This document shows, piece after piece, positions 35,942 to 42,914 of a DNA stretch of 42,914 nt; position 1 is the stretch's first letter; the number at the start of each line of letters is the position of its first letter. Source of the stretch: Bacillota bacterium. GTDB lineage: Bacteria; Bacillota; Clostridia; Clostridiales; Clostridiaceae. The translations under genes were made by a program, and so were the position numbers. Below the pieces are notes generated by a model. That model was not told where the DNA came from. It did not search any database and saw only the letters and a list, made by a program, of their open reading frames with translations. Location of the stretch: NCBI GenBank assembly GCA_017861315.1, contig JAGFXP010000016.1, forward strand, positions 1 to 42,914. The letters run 5' to 3'.

Positions 35942-36775
35942 ATGGAAAAAAAGTTCACGGTCAGTTCATTTCATGAGGCAAAAATGGCAGGGGACAAGAT
36001 ATCGATGCTGACGGCTTACGATTACTCAACTGCAAAACTTCTCGACGATGCAGGGATCGATTGTCTGCTGGTGGGGGATTCATTGGGCATGGTCATGCTG
36101 GGATATGAAGACACTCTGCAAGTCACAATGGATGATATTATCCATCATACCCGTGCAGTTGCAAGAGGGGTCAAAAGAGCAATGGTAGTAGCAGATATGC
36201 CGTTTTTATCCTACCATATCAGCGCTGAAGAAAGCGTGAGGAATGCCGGGAGATTGATTCAGGAAGGCAAAGCCCATGCGGTTAAGCTGGAAGGCGGCAG
36301 GGACGTCATCGATAAGGTTAGCGCAATTGTGAAGGCGCAGATACCCGTCATGGGGCATCTTGGGCTGACACCACAGTCGGTCAATATGTTCGGTGGCTTT
36401 AAAGTTCAGGGCAAGAGCGAGGAACAGGCAAGAAAAATAATTGAAGATGCACTGCTTTTGCAGGAGGCGGGAGTATTCGCGATTGTCCTGGAATGTGTTC
36501 CTGAGAAGCTTGCTAAAATAATTACAGAGAAGCTGCAGATTCCAACCATAGGTATCGGAGCCGGCAAGTTTTGCGACGGCCAGGTGCTGGTTATACAGGA
36601 TATGCTCGGCATGTACAGCGATTTTAAACCAAAGTTTGTAAAGCAGTATGCAGGATTGAGCCATGTCATCAAGGACGCGGTGAAGACGTATGCAAAGGAG
36701 GTGCAGGAAGCGCAGTTCCCGGGAAATGAGCATACATTCACTATCAACCAAGAGGTGCTCGAAAAGCTATATTGA
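35942..36775 (+). CDS. panB: 3-methyl-2-oxobutanoate hydroxymethyltransferase
   Basis: 277-residue PanB, which transfers a hydroxymethyl group from methylene-tetrahydrofolate to ketoisovalerate, the first step to pantothenate. Motifs: [39 protein letters not shown] with the metal-binding aspartate, [29 protein letters not shown] and IGIGAG. ATG 35942 follows GAGGGGAG. panC and panD are not adjacent, so it is an orphan pathway gene under its own leader. Its arginine codons look less AGG-biased to the eye than its neighbours, a weak hint of transfer. Confidence 0.97.
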   Translation: MEKKFTVSSFHEAKMAGDKISMLTAYDYSTAKLLDDAGIDCLLVGDSLGMVMLGYEDTLQVTMDDIIHHTRAVARGVKRAMVVADMPFLSYHISAEESVRNAGRLIQEGKAHAVKLEGGRDVIDKVSAIVKAQIPVMGHLGLTPQSVNMFGGFKVQGKSEEQARKIIEDALLLQEAGVFAIVLECVPEKLAKIITEKLQIPTIGIGAGKFCDGQVLVIQDMLGMYSDFKPKFVKQYAGLSHVIKDAVKTYAKEVQEAQFPGNEHTFTINQEVLEKLY

Positions 36776-36846
36776 TTTTCAGGATTATTACCATGCCAAG
36801 CTCGCGCTCGGCCGTTCCTCGCTAATATCCCAACAGCAAGCCATTT

Positions 36847-36896
36847 GTCGCCGCTAAAACTGTACTCAAACAGGTTTTGTGGCGACCTGTTTTTTT
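36847..36896 (+). terminator. Terminator after panB
   Basis: GTCGCC (36847-36852) and GGCGAC (36881-36886) enclose AAAACTGT/ACAGGTTTT; CTGTTTTTTT follows. Confidence 0.85.
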
Positions 36897-36996
36897 GCAG
36901 CTTAATTAATTCTCGATAAATATAATTAAGAAATGTCTTTCGCAAAAGTGCAAAAAGGTATAGAATATAATTTGCCGAATGGTTAAGGGGGAAAAC

Positions 36997-38043
36997 ATGA
37001 ACAACGTCAAAGCTATAAAATGGGAAAACGACAGCCTGGTGCTGCTTGACTGCACTAAGCTTCCGATAAAAGAAGAATATATAATATGCAAAAACTACAC
37101 AGATCTGATAGATGCAATTAACTGTCTCGCCGTAAGAGGGGCTCCCGCGATCGGCATAGCCGCAGCATACGGCGTAGTCCTCGCGGCTCAGGAGGCTCAG
37201 GGGAAAGCAGGTTCAAAGGCCGACCACCTAGGCTATATAAATGAAGCAATACAGGAACTCGCGGCCACAAGGCCCACTGCAGTAAACCTGTTCTGGGCTC
37301 TTGACAGGATTAAGGAAGTCCTTGGAAAGGTGTCGGGAGCTTCTGAAGAAGTAATAAGGGACAGGCTGCTCAAAGAGGCGGAAACCATGTATGCCGAAGA
37401 CATAGCCTGCAACATGAAGATCGGCGAGAACGGAAACGAGGTTGTGCCGCAGGGAGCAAGCATCCTGACCCACTGCAACGCAGGAGCCCTTGCTACCGCA
37501 GCATACGGTACAGCGCTCGGAGTTGTCAGGGCGGCGCATGATGCGGGAAAGGATATCCATGTGTTTGCCGACGAAACCAGACCGCTGCTGCAGGGGGCGC
37601 GACTGACAGCCTGGGAGATGACTCAGGAAGGCATCCCCTGCACTCTCATAACCGACAGCATGGCCGGCTACGTGATGAAGCTGGGCAGGGTAGACCTGGT
37701 AATAACCGGAGCAGACAGGATAACACTGAACGGCGACACTGCGAACAAGATAGGAACCTATTCGCTGGCTGTTCTCGCAAAGGAGCACGGCATCCCGTTC
37801 TATATCGCGGCTCCGCTCTCCACCATAGATATAACGCTCAAGAGCGGGGAGGAAATCGAGATCGAGGAGAGGGACAAGCGGGAGGTTAAATGCCTTTTCG
37901 GCGTCCAGACTGCACCTGAAGCTGTCAACGCATTCAATCCGGCTTTCGACGTCACTCCGAATGAATACATCACGGGGATAATTACGGAAAAAGGCATATT
38001 GAGACCGCCTTATGAAGTGTCCATAGGAAATCTTTTCAGGTAA
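36997..38043 (+). CDS. mtnA: S-methyl-5-thioribose-1-phosphate isomerase (MtnA-like)
   Basis: 348-residue aldose-ketose isomerase of the eIF2B-related family. Catalytic C160 is in ILTHCNAGALAT and D240 in VITGADRI. RGAPAIGIAAAYG, FADETRPLLQGARLTAWEM and NKIGTYSLAVLAKEHGIPFY are family blocks. Known members convert methylthioribose 1-phosphate, and some accept 5-deoxyribose 1-phosphate. ATG 36997 follows TTAAGGGGGAA; an earlier ATG (36979) overlaps that site. A class II aldolase starts 29 bases downstream, so the pair probably forms the isomerase and aldolase steps of a DHAP-shunt type salvage route. No kinase or phosphorylase gene is visible. Confidence 0.93.
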   Translation: MNNVKAIKWENDSLVLLDCTKLPIKEEYIICKNYTDLIDAINCLAVRGAPAIGIAAAYGVVLAAQEAQGKAGSKADHLGYINEAIQELAATRPTAVNLFWALDRIKEVLGKVSGASEEVIRDRLLKEAETMYAEDIACNMKIGENGNEVVPQGASILTHCNAGALATAAYGTALGVVRAAHDAGKDIHVFADETRPLLQGARLTAWEMTQEGIPCTLITDSMAGYVMKLGRVDLVITGADRITLNGDTANKIGTYSLAVLAKEHGIPFYIAAPLSTIDITLKSGEEIEIEERDKREVKCLFGVQTAPEAVNAFNPAFDVTPNEYITGIITEKGILRPPYEVSIGNLFR

Positions 38044-38072
38044 AAATTTTTGCATACAAAGGGGAGTATAAT

Positions 38073-38756
38073 ATGGAAGAAATGAATTATTTGTTCACAG
38101 CGGAGAGGCAGCAGATCGTCGACATGTCCCTCAAGCTCTACAGGGAGGACCTTATAGTCGGGACATGGGGCAATCTCAGCATGAGGGTCAACCGCAGCGG
38201 CACAGATTATTTCGTTGTCACGCCTTCGGGCATGGAGTACGAGGACACAACCCTCGAGGATGTTGTGGTGCTCGACAAGGACGGGAGAGTAGTGCTGGGA
38301 AACAGGAGGCCTACCTCCGAGCTCGGAATGCACATGAAATTATACGAGGAAAGAAAAGAAATAAACGCGATAATCCATACGCACAGCACCTGCGCGACTG
38401 CATGCGCTGTCGTGGGCATAGGTATACCCATGATGGTCGAGGACATGATACAGCACATAGGAGGCAACGTGAGGATAGCAAAATACGCGCTCCCGGGCAC
38501 TCGGGAGCTGGCTGAAAATGTGTGCCATGCAATAGAGGACAGGAAGGCCGTCCTTCTCAAGAACCACGGTGCCCTGGGGATGGGGGAGACTCTTAAGGCT
38601 GCCTACAAATCCTGCATCCTGACCGAGAAAAGCGCACAGATCCTCATCTATGCAAAAAATCTCGGGCACATTAACCTCATCAGCACTGAGGATGCGGAGC
38701 TGATGGTAGACTACTACAGGAACCAGTACGGTCAGCAGAAGGATGCTAAAAGATAA
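38073..38756 (+). CDS. Class II aldolase (fuculose/deoxyribulose-phosphate type)
   Basis: 227-residue zinc aldolase of the AraD/FucA family. TWGNLSMRV and TPSGMEYED form the phosphate-binding region. The catalytic glutamate is in TSELGMHMK, and zinc histidines are in IIHTHSTCAT and KNHGALGMG. Next to mtnA, the likely substrate is 5-methylthio- or 5-deoxyribulose 1-phosphate, cleaved to DHAP and an aldehyde; fuculose 1-phosphate is the alternative if context misleads. ATG 38073 follows AAAGGGGAG. The assignment to the family is secure, the substrate is inferred. Confidence 0.88.
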   Translation: MEEMNYLFTAERQQIVDMSLKLYREDLIVGTWGNLSMRVNRSGTDYFVVTPSGMEYEDTTLEDVVVLDKDGRVVLGNRRPTSELGMHMKLYEERKEINAIIHTHSTCATACAVVGIGIPMMVEDMIQHIGGNVRIAKYALPGTRELAENVCHAIEDRKAVLLKNHGALGMGETLKAAYKSCILTEKSAQILIYAKNLGHINLISTEDAELMVDYYRNQYGQQKDAKR

Positions 38757-38831
38757 TCCTGTGCGTATTTCAAAACGCCAGGTATTGTAGTATAATGATA
38801 ATTGATATTTTTTTGGAGGGGAGGTTGTCCG

Positions 38832-40325
38832 ATGGGCCGTACGAAGAAAAGGAATTCTAGATCAAGATATCTTAAAAGAAGAGCGGTAATTGCTATAGCT
38901 GCATTTTTCGCAGTATTTGTCGCTGTTGCAGCGATTGAAAACAACACTGTAAAAGGCTGGGATGACTTGATCTACCCTGGGGTAACTGTAGATGGAACAG
39001 ATTTGTCGGGATTGAATAAGGAACAGGCGGCAGAAATACTGGCAAAAAATCACGGGGATGTGATTTCGGATAAAAAAATAAATATTACGGTTGAGGGGAA
39101 AACCTTTACCCTTGAGTATTCAAAAATAAATCCTTCCTACGACATAGAGTCGGCTGTAGAGGAGGCCTATGCATACGGAAAAGACCGTTCGCTGTTCGGC
39201 AAATTCAATGCAATCAAGTTTTCCGGGGATAAAAAGATTGGATTGAAGCTTGCATATAACCAGGAAGCGGTCAGCGGTTTTATTGCGTCAATAGAAAGCG
39301 AAGTTAACATACAGCCTGTAAACGCAAAAATCGATGTCAACAGCGGATTCAAAATAACGCAGGAAAAGGACGGAAAGCAGCTGGACAGAGAAGCTCTGGA
39401 GAAGGAGCTTCAGTCCAAAATAGACGGGAAAATTGGTTCAGACACAGATGTATCTGCAGCAATGAAGGTATCAAAAGCTGGGGTGACCGCAGACATGCTG
39501 AAAGGCATAAATGCAAAAATATCGACATTCAGCACCAACTACGGGTCTATATCATCTGCTGCAAGGGCTAACAACGTGGTCGTAGCCACAAGGAGCATTA
39601 ACGGCATGGTACTAATGCCCGGCGAAACCTTCAGCTTCAACGGAGTCGTAGGACAAAGGACAGAGGCGAGGGGCTTTCAGGCGGCGCCTGTAATAGTAGG
39701 AAACAAGGTAGAGTCCGGATTGGGCGGAGGCATATGCCAGGTGTCCTCAACTCTCTACAATGCATGCCTTAAGGGCAATCTGAAAATAGTTGAAAGAGTC
39801 CACCACACATTCCCTTCGTCATACGTTCCAATAGGGCAGGACGCTACGGTTGACTATGGCAATATCGATTTCAGGTTCACAAATTCCTACTCCTATCCTC
39901 TTTACATAGAGGGGACTACAGGCGGCGGTTATGTATCTTTTTCCATATACTCTGACAAATCGCTTGCAGCAACTACATGCGCCATCACTAATGAAGTTTA
40001 CGAGACCATCCAGCCGACAACCAATTATACAGATGACGCAACTCTTCTTGCTGGGACGGAAGTAACTGAGACGCCTGCTCACACCGGCTACAGGGTGAAG
40101 GTGTACAGGACGGTTTACTCGGATGGCAAGCAGGTGAGCCAGGAAACTGTATCGAACGACTACTACAAGGTAGTGAACGCCGTTGTGAAAAGAGGCACCA
40201 TGGTTGATCCGGCGACTCAGATTGTAGCGGATCCGGCAGCCACACCAACCGTAACGCCAGAAACTCCGGGTACAACCGCTGAAAATACTGCGGGTTCTAA
40301 CGGAACTTCAGGCGGCACCCTGTAA
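38832..40325 (+). CDS. VanW-family exported or membrane-anchored protein
   Basis: 497 residues. A basic N-terminus (GRTKKRNSRSRYLKRR) precedes one hydrophobic helix (about 19-37), a signal anchor. Two peptidoglycan-binding-like repeats follow (GVTVDGTDLSGLNKEQAAEIL; a helical region with KDGKQLDREALEKEL). The VanW domain (about 230-360) has FSTNYGSISSAARANNV, MPGETFSFNGVVGQRTEARGF, GGGICQVSSTLYNA and YVPIGQDATVDYG. The tail (about 395-460) resembles a G5 domain (TDDATLLAGTEVTETPAHTG) and ends in a Pro/Thr/Gly-rich linker. It is probably a cell-wall protein; despite the name, no vancomycin resistance is implied. ATG 38832 follows GGAGGGGAGG. Confidence 0.92.
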   Translation: MGRTKKRNSRSRYLKRRAVIAIAAFFAVFVAVAAIENNTVKGWDDLIYPGVTVDGTDLSGLNKEQAAEILAKNHGDVISDKKINITVEGKTFTLEYSKINPSYDIESAVEEAYAYGKDRSLFGKFNAIKFSGDKKIGLKLAYNQEAVSGFIASIESEVNIQPVNAKIDVNSGFKITQEKDGKQLDREALEKELQSKIDGKIGSDTDVSAAMKVSKAGVTADMLKGINAKISTFSTNYGSISSAARANNVVVATRSINGMVLMPGETFSFNGVVGQRTEARGFQAAPVIVGNKVESGLGGGICQVSSTLYNACLKGNLKIVERVHHTFPSSYVPIGQDATVDYGNIDFRFTNSYSYPLYIEGTTGGGYVSFSIYSDKSLAATTCAITNEVYETIQPTTNYTDDATLLAGTEVTETPAHTGYRVKVYRTVYSDGKQVSQETVSNDYYKVVNAVVKRGTMVDPATQIVADPAATPTVTPETPGTTAENTAGSNGTSGGTL

Positions 40326-40338
40326 CTCAAAATTTTAG

Positions 40339-40367
40339 TTGCATTTTATTCGAATACGTTGTATAAT
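40339..40367 (+). promoter_or_regulatory. tRNA-Leu promoter
   Basis: TTGCAT (40339-40344), 17-base spacer, TATAAT (40362-40367). Confidence 0.78.
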
Positions 40368-40411
40368 ATTTTTTGTGCACAACTCATAGATACATGGTTG
40401 TGATCAAAAAT

Positions 40412-40494
40412 GCGGAAGTGCTGGAACTGGCAGACAGGCACGTCTCAGAAGCGTGTGTTTTAACGTGTGGGTTCAAGTCCCATCTTCCGCACCA
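40412..40494 (+). tRNA. tRNA-Leu (anticodon CAG)
   Basis: 83-base class II tRNA with encoded CCA. Acceptor GCGGAAG/CTTCCGC, anticodon stem CACGT/GCGTG with loop CTCAGAA giving CAG, a long variable arm, and T loop TTCAAGT. It has its own promoter and terminator. Confidence 0.94.
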
Positions 40495-40512
40495 ATATTT
40501 TATTAATCAAAG

Positions 40513-40557
40513 CACCACGCGCCTTTGGCAACATCAAGGGACGCAAGGTGTTTTTTT
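40513..40557 (+). terminator. Terminator after tRNA-Leu
   Basis: CACC, GCG and CCTT pair in turn with AAGG, CGC and GGTG (40513-40550), followed by seven T. Confidence 0.8.
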
Positions 40558-40659
40558 ATTGAATCGGGACCGTGTGTAAAGTTAATCAATAATTCACTTT
40601 ACCTCGCGGCTATACTGATGTAACATAGTTCTGTAAGCTTTTTTAACGGAGGATTAACA

Positions 40660-41127
40660 GTGAATTTAAATATAGTTTTATTCCAACCAGAAATACCGCA
40701 GAACACCGGCAACATAGCAAGAACCTGCGTTCTGACCGACAGCAGCCTTCATCTGATCAAGCCTCTTGGCTTCAGCCTTGATGAGAAGCACCTGAGAAGA
40801 GCGGGGCTGGATTACTGGCCTTATCTCGACCTTCATCTGTACGATTCATTTGAGGAACTGAAAGAAAAATATAAGGAAGCGAATTTTTACTTCTCATCTA
40901 CACATGCTGTGAACAGCTATGCTGATGTAGGTTATAAACAAGGGGACTTCATTGTTTTCGGAAGGGAATCTAAAGGGCTGCCGGACTATATAAGGGAAGA
41001 CTATGCAGACAAGTGCATCAGGGTTCCGATGGTTCAAAGCAGCACAAGGTCCTTGAATCTGTCGAACACTGTTGCAATAGTTGCTTATGAAGCTCTGAGG
41101 CAGCTGGATTTTCCGAATATGAAATAA
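40660..41127 (+). CDS. trmL: tRNA (cytidine/uridine 34)-2'-O-methyltransferase
   Basis: 155-residue SPOUT methyltransferase of the TrmL/CspR type, which methylates the wobble ribose in tRNA-Leu isoacceptors in characterised bacteria. Motifs: NIVLFQPEIPQNTGNIARTC, FGRESKGLPDYI and the trefoil-knot SSTRSLNLSNTVAIVAYEALRQ that binds SAM. GTG 40660 follows GGAGG. Its neighbour is a tRNA-Leu gene, which fits the enzyme target but may be chance. degV follows 19 bases later. Confidence 0.95.
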   Translation: MNLNIVLFQPEIPQNTGNIARTCVLTDSSLHLIKPLGFSLDEKHLRRAGLDYWPYLDLHLYDSFEELKEKYKEANFYFSSTHAVNSYADVGYKQGDFIVFGRESKGLPDYIREDYADKCIRVPMVQSSTRSLNLSNTVAIVAYEALRQLDFPNMK

Positions 41128-41146
41128 GGGAGAACTGAGAACGAAG

Positions 41147-41986
41147 ATGGATAAGATAAAGATTATTACTGACAGTACGGCGGACCTTCCTTCGCATCTC
41201 GTAGAAAAATACGATATCGAGGTTTTGCCGCTTCTCGTAAATATTAACGGCAAGTCTTACCGCGACGGTATAGACATCAACCTGAGGTCACTTCTTGACC
41301 TGATGGAGCTATCCGAGGAATTCCCCACAACATCGCAGGTCAACCCGAAGACTTTCCTCGACAGCTACAAGAGATATCTGAACGAAGGATATAAGATCAT
41401 ATCCATACATATTTCATCAAAGATGAGCGGAGTATACCAGTCAGCCAAAATAGCAAAGGAAATGCTGGATACCGGAGACATACATATAATAGACAGCAGA
41501 AACGTAACAGCGGGTCTTGGGCTGCTCGTTCTGAAGGCGTGCAAGCTAAGGGAGGAAGGGAAATCCGCTGCTGAAATAAATGAAGCAGTCATGGGGGTTC
41601 TGCCCCACGTGAAGAGCGCTCTGGTTTTCGACAGCCTCGAGAACCTTGTCCGCGGCGGAAGGCTTCCCAAAGCTGCCGGCAAAGTCGGGAACATGCTCGG
41701 AATAAAGCTGATCATGGAAGTCGGAGACGGGGAGATGAAGATCCTGGACAAAGTCAGGGGCAGCAAGAGGGCGGTAAAGTACGTCACTAAATATGTAAGC
41801 AGGCTGGGCATAAAGAGCGGAGAAACCTCCGTGCTGCTCCATGTGGAGAGCAGGGAAACACTGCCGGCGCTCAGAGAAAACCTGACGGAAGGAAATGTGG
41901 ATTTTTTTGAATGCGAGGTTGGCTGCGTCGTCGGAGTTCATGCCGGACCCGGAGCCTGCGGGGTGTTCTTCATAGAAAACTTTTAA
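41147..41986 (+). CDS. DegV-family fatty-acid-binding protein
   Basis: 279-residue DegV protein; the family binds a fatty acid and serves as FakB in fatty-acid kinase systems. ITDSTADLP at the N-terminus, FPTTSQVNP, SSKMSGVYQSA, DSRNVTAGLGLLVL and LENLVRGGRLPKAAG line the ligand pocket, and VGVHAGPGACGVFF ends it. No FakA is adjacent. ATG 41147 has a GGGAGAACTGAGAACGAAG region upstream with a modest ribosome site. It is probably cotranscribed with trmL. Confidence 0.93.
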   Translation: MDKIKIITDSTADLPSHLVEKYDIEVLPLLVNINGKSYRDGIDINLRSLLDLMELSEEFPTTSQVNPKTFLDSYKRYLNEGYKIISIHISSKMSGVYQSAKIAKEMLDTGDIHIIDSRNVTAGLGLLVLKACKLREEGKSAAEINEAVMGVLPHVKSALVFDSLENLVRGGRLPKAAGKVGNMLGIKLIMEVGDGEMKILDKVRGSKRAVKYVTKYVSRLGIKSGETSVLLHVESRETLPALRENLTEGNVDFFECEVGCVVGVHAGPGACGVFFIENF

Positions 41987-42003
41987 CAAAATAATCATGG
42001 ACG

Positions 42004-42029
42004 CCGGATGCCGAGGTATCCGGTTTTTT
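42004..42029 (+). terminator. Terminator after degV
   Basis: CCGGAT (42004-42009) / ATCCGG (42018-42023), six T. Confidence 0.82.
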
Positions 42030-42295
42030 CATATAAAAAAACGAAAAAGATGTCGGAATTGTGTTAATTGTGTAACGAGAAATTTGACGTCGAATTCTGA
42101 ATTTAGAAAAATTATAGGCGCTATCAGGAAAATGAATAGGTTTACATTTCTAATATAATGGATTATTATCAGGTTTTGTGTTATATTAGGAGTGCGGATA
42201 TTTAAAAATTGAAAATCTGTGGATGAGATTCCCGGGAGATTGAGCAAAATCTTAACAAAGTTTAAAGCTAGTTATGATGCTCAGCTATGATTTTA
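42030..42295. other. AT-rich noncoding stretch before the glycine riboswitch
   Basis: About 265 bases with no supported gene. Several TATAAT-like boxes occur (for example near 42156) without good -35 partners. Confidence 0.5.
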
Positions 42296-42301
42296 TATAA
42301 T
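42296..42301 (+). promoter_or_regulatory. -10 box upstream of the glycine riboswitch
   Basis: TATAAT at 42296-42301, predicted start near 42308; the -35 (TTATGA, 18 bases upstream) is weak. Confidence 0.5.
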
Positions 42302-42313
42302 CATGGCATCCTT

Positions 42314-42449
42314 AAATGGATAGCCGAAGGAGTAAGGTTTGTCACTCCAAGACAAACTGAAGCTCTCAGGTAAATGGACCGAGAATTGACACGGCTCTGG
42401 AAAGCGGTAAGCACCGAAGGAGTAATTCTCTCAGGTATAAAGACAGGGT
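42314..42449 (+). promoter_or_regulatory. Tandem glycine riboswitch
   Basis: Two aptamers in series. The first has AGCCGAAGGAGTAAGG, CTCTCAGGTAAATGGACCGAG and ACGGCTCTGGAAAG. The second has CACCGAAGGAGTAATTC, CTCTCAGGTATAAAGACAGGG. These are the conserved cores of the gcvT-type glycine element. It precedes a terminator and grdX, so glycine probably turns on the reductase operon. Confidence 0.95.
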
Positions 42450-42486
42450 AAATGCAGTGGAGCGTTTACTATGTCTTTTTTGTTTT
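42448..42486 (+). terminator. Riboswitch terminator before grdX
   Basis: GTAAATGC (42448-42455) / GCGTTTAC (42462-42469), then ATGTCTTTTTTG. The 5' arm abuts the second aptamer, allowing an on-switch in which bound glycine prevents this hairpin. Confidence 0.8.
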
Positions 42487-42510
42487 AATTTTTTATTTTA
42501 GGAGAATGAG

Positions 42511-42885
42511 ATGAAACCAATAATCGTAGTGACAAACAATCCCATGAGCAAAGCTGAGCTCGAGAAAAAATGTAATGTGGAGTTTGTGGATGGCTCTACC
42601 ACGGAGGTGTTTAAAAGAACAAGGGATTACATCCATTCCGGGCATAGGTTATTAACGCATCCCATAATGAGCAGCATTAAGCCGAATCAGACCCCGTACA
42701 GGACTGTGGTAATAACGGGGGAACCCGGCAAGGAGGTGGATCTTCAGTCCCTGCAGTACATTGAGGAAGCCATCCACACCACCGAAAAGTTCCTCAGGAA
42801 CTTCGGGATACCTGACTGGACGGAAAAGATTTTGGAGGATTTTCAACTTATCGATTACGACCTGATATATCATGCGATTTTATGA
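42511..42885 (+). CDS. grdX: GrdX family protein, first gene of a glycine reductase operon
   Basis: 124-residue GrdX-type protein. The start PIIVVTNNPM and the later YRTVVITGEPG, HTTEKFLRNFGIPDW match the small protein that opens glycine, sarcosine or betaine reductase operons in Stickland fermenters. Its function is unknown. ATG 42511 follows TAGGAG. The glycine riboswitch upstream supports a glycine reductase rather than a betaine system. The next genes (thioredoxin system and the selenoprotein GrdA/GrdB) would lie past the window edge. Confidence 0.88.
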   Translation: MKPIIVVTNNPMSKAELEKKCNVEFVDGSTTEVFKRTRDYIHSGHRLLTHPIMSSIKPNQTPYRTVVITGEPGKEVDLQSLQYIEEAIHTTEKFLRNFGIPDWTEKILEDFQLIDYDLIYHAIL

Positions 42886-42903
42886 TGACAGGCTAATATT
42901 ATT

Positions 42904-42910
42904 AAGGAGG
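42904..42910 (+). promoter_or_regulatory. Ribosome binding site of the next gene
   Basis: AAGGAGG four bases before the window end, 19 bases after grdX, showing another gene starts just outside. Confidence 0.7.
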
Positions 42911-42914
42911 TATT

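Overview
The window is chromosomal DNA of a low-to-mid G+C, Gram-positive, strictly fermentative anaerobe of the Clostridia/Tissierellia type; a Sedimentibacter-like amino-acid fermenter is my best guess, not something the sequence proves. Signs are AGG/AGA-rich arginine codons, GGAGG ribosome sites with GTG/TTG starts, T-box and FMN leaders, a VanW-type exported protein, the comF-hpf-secA-prfB order, an iron-sulfur serine dehydratase, and a tandem glycine riboswitch ahead of grdX. An in-frame TGA in a CC/Se-type gene (33844-34152) suggests selenocysteine use, which fits the selenoprotein glycine reductase expected just past the right edge.

Layout. 1-3833: recD2 (5' end cut), a degenerate comFA-like gene and comFC. 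3841-4098: a structured, independently transcribed RNA, probably a raiA-motif RNA, followed by a metallo-beta-lactamase-fold gene, hpf, secA, prfB (with programmed frameshift) and tex. 11659-14183: FMN riboswitch with ribU, a metallophosphoesterase and a small alarmone synthetase. 14185-15703, minus strand: a nucleoid-associated protein and a small membrane protein. 15822-18385: an overlapping CYTH / DUF5685-like / J-domain / membrane-protein operon. 18418-21316: tRNA-Gln, then leuS under a leucine T-box. 21380-25717: fba (minus), sdaAB-sdaAA, a CDP-alcohol phosphotransferase (minus) and a lipid kinase. 25781-27640: YgiQ (minus). 27744-34152: a PRC/MgtE-N/CBS protein, cysE under a cysteine T-box, queG, plsC, nth, malic enzyme and the selenoprotein. 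34207-35436: cinA (minus). 35636-38756: panB with an attenuator-like leader, then mtnA and a class II aldolase. 38832-41986: VanW protein, tRNA-Leu, trmL and degV. 42296-42914: tandem glycine riboswitch, terminator and grdX.

How it fits together. Serine dehydratase, malic enzyme, the glycine riboswitch/grdX and the cysteine- and leucine-sensing leaders describe metabolism built around amino-acid supply. Translation functions are dense: hpf, prfB, leuS, trmL, queG, a (p)ppGpp synthetase and two tRNAs. mtnA plus an aldolase suggest salvage of methylthio- or deoxyribose by-products of S-adenosylmethionine. No insertion sequence, prophage, CRISPR array or rRNA was seen. The most interesting items are the selenocysteine gene, the RNA between comFC and hpf, the panB leader, and the comFA-like gene that has lost its helicase motifs.
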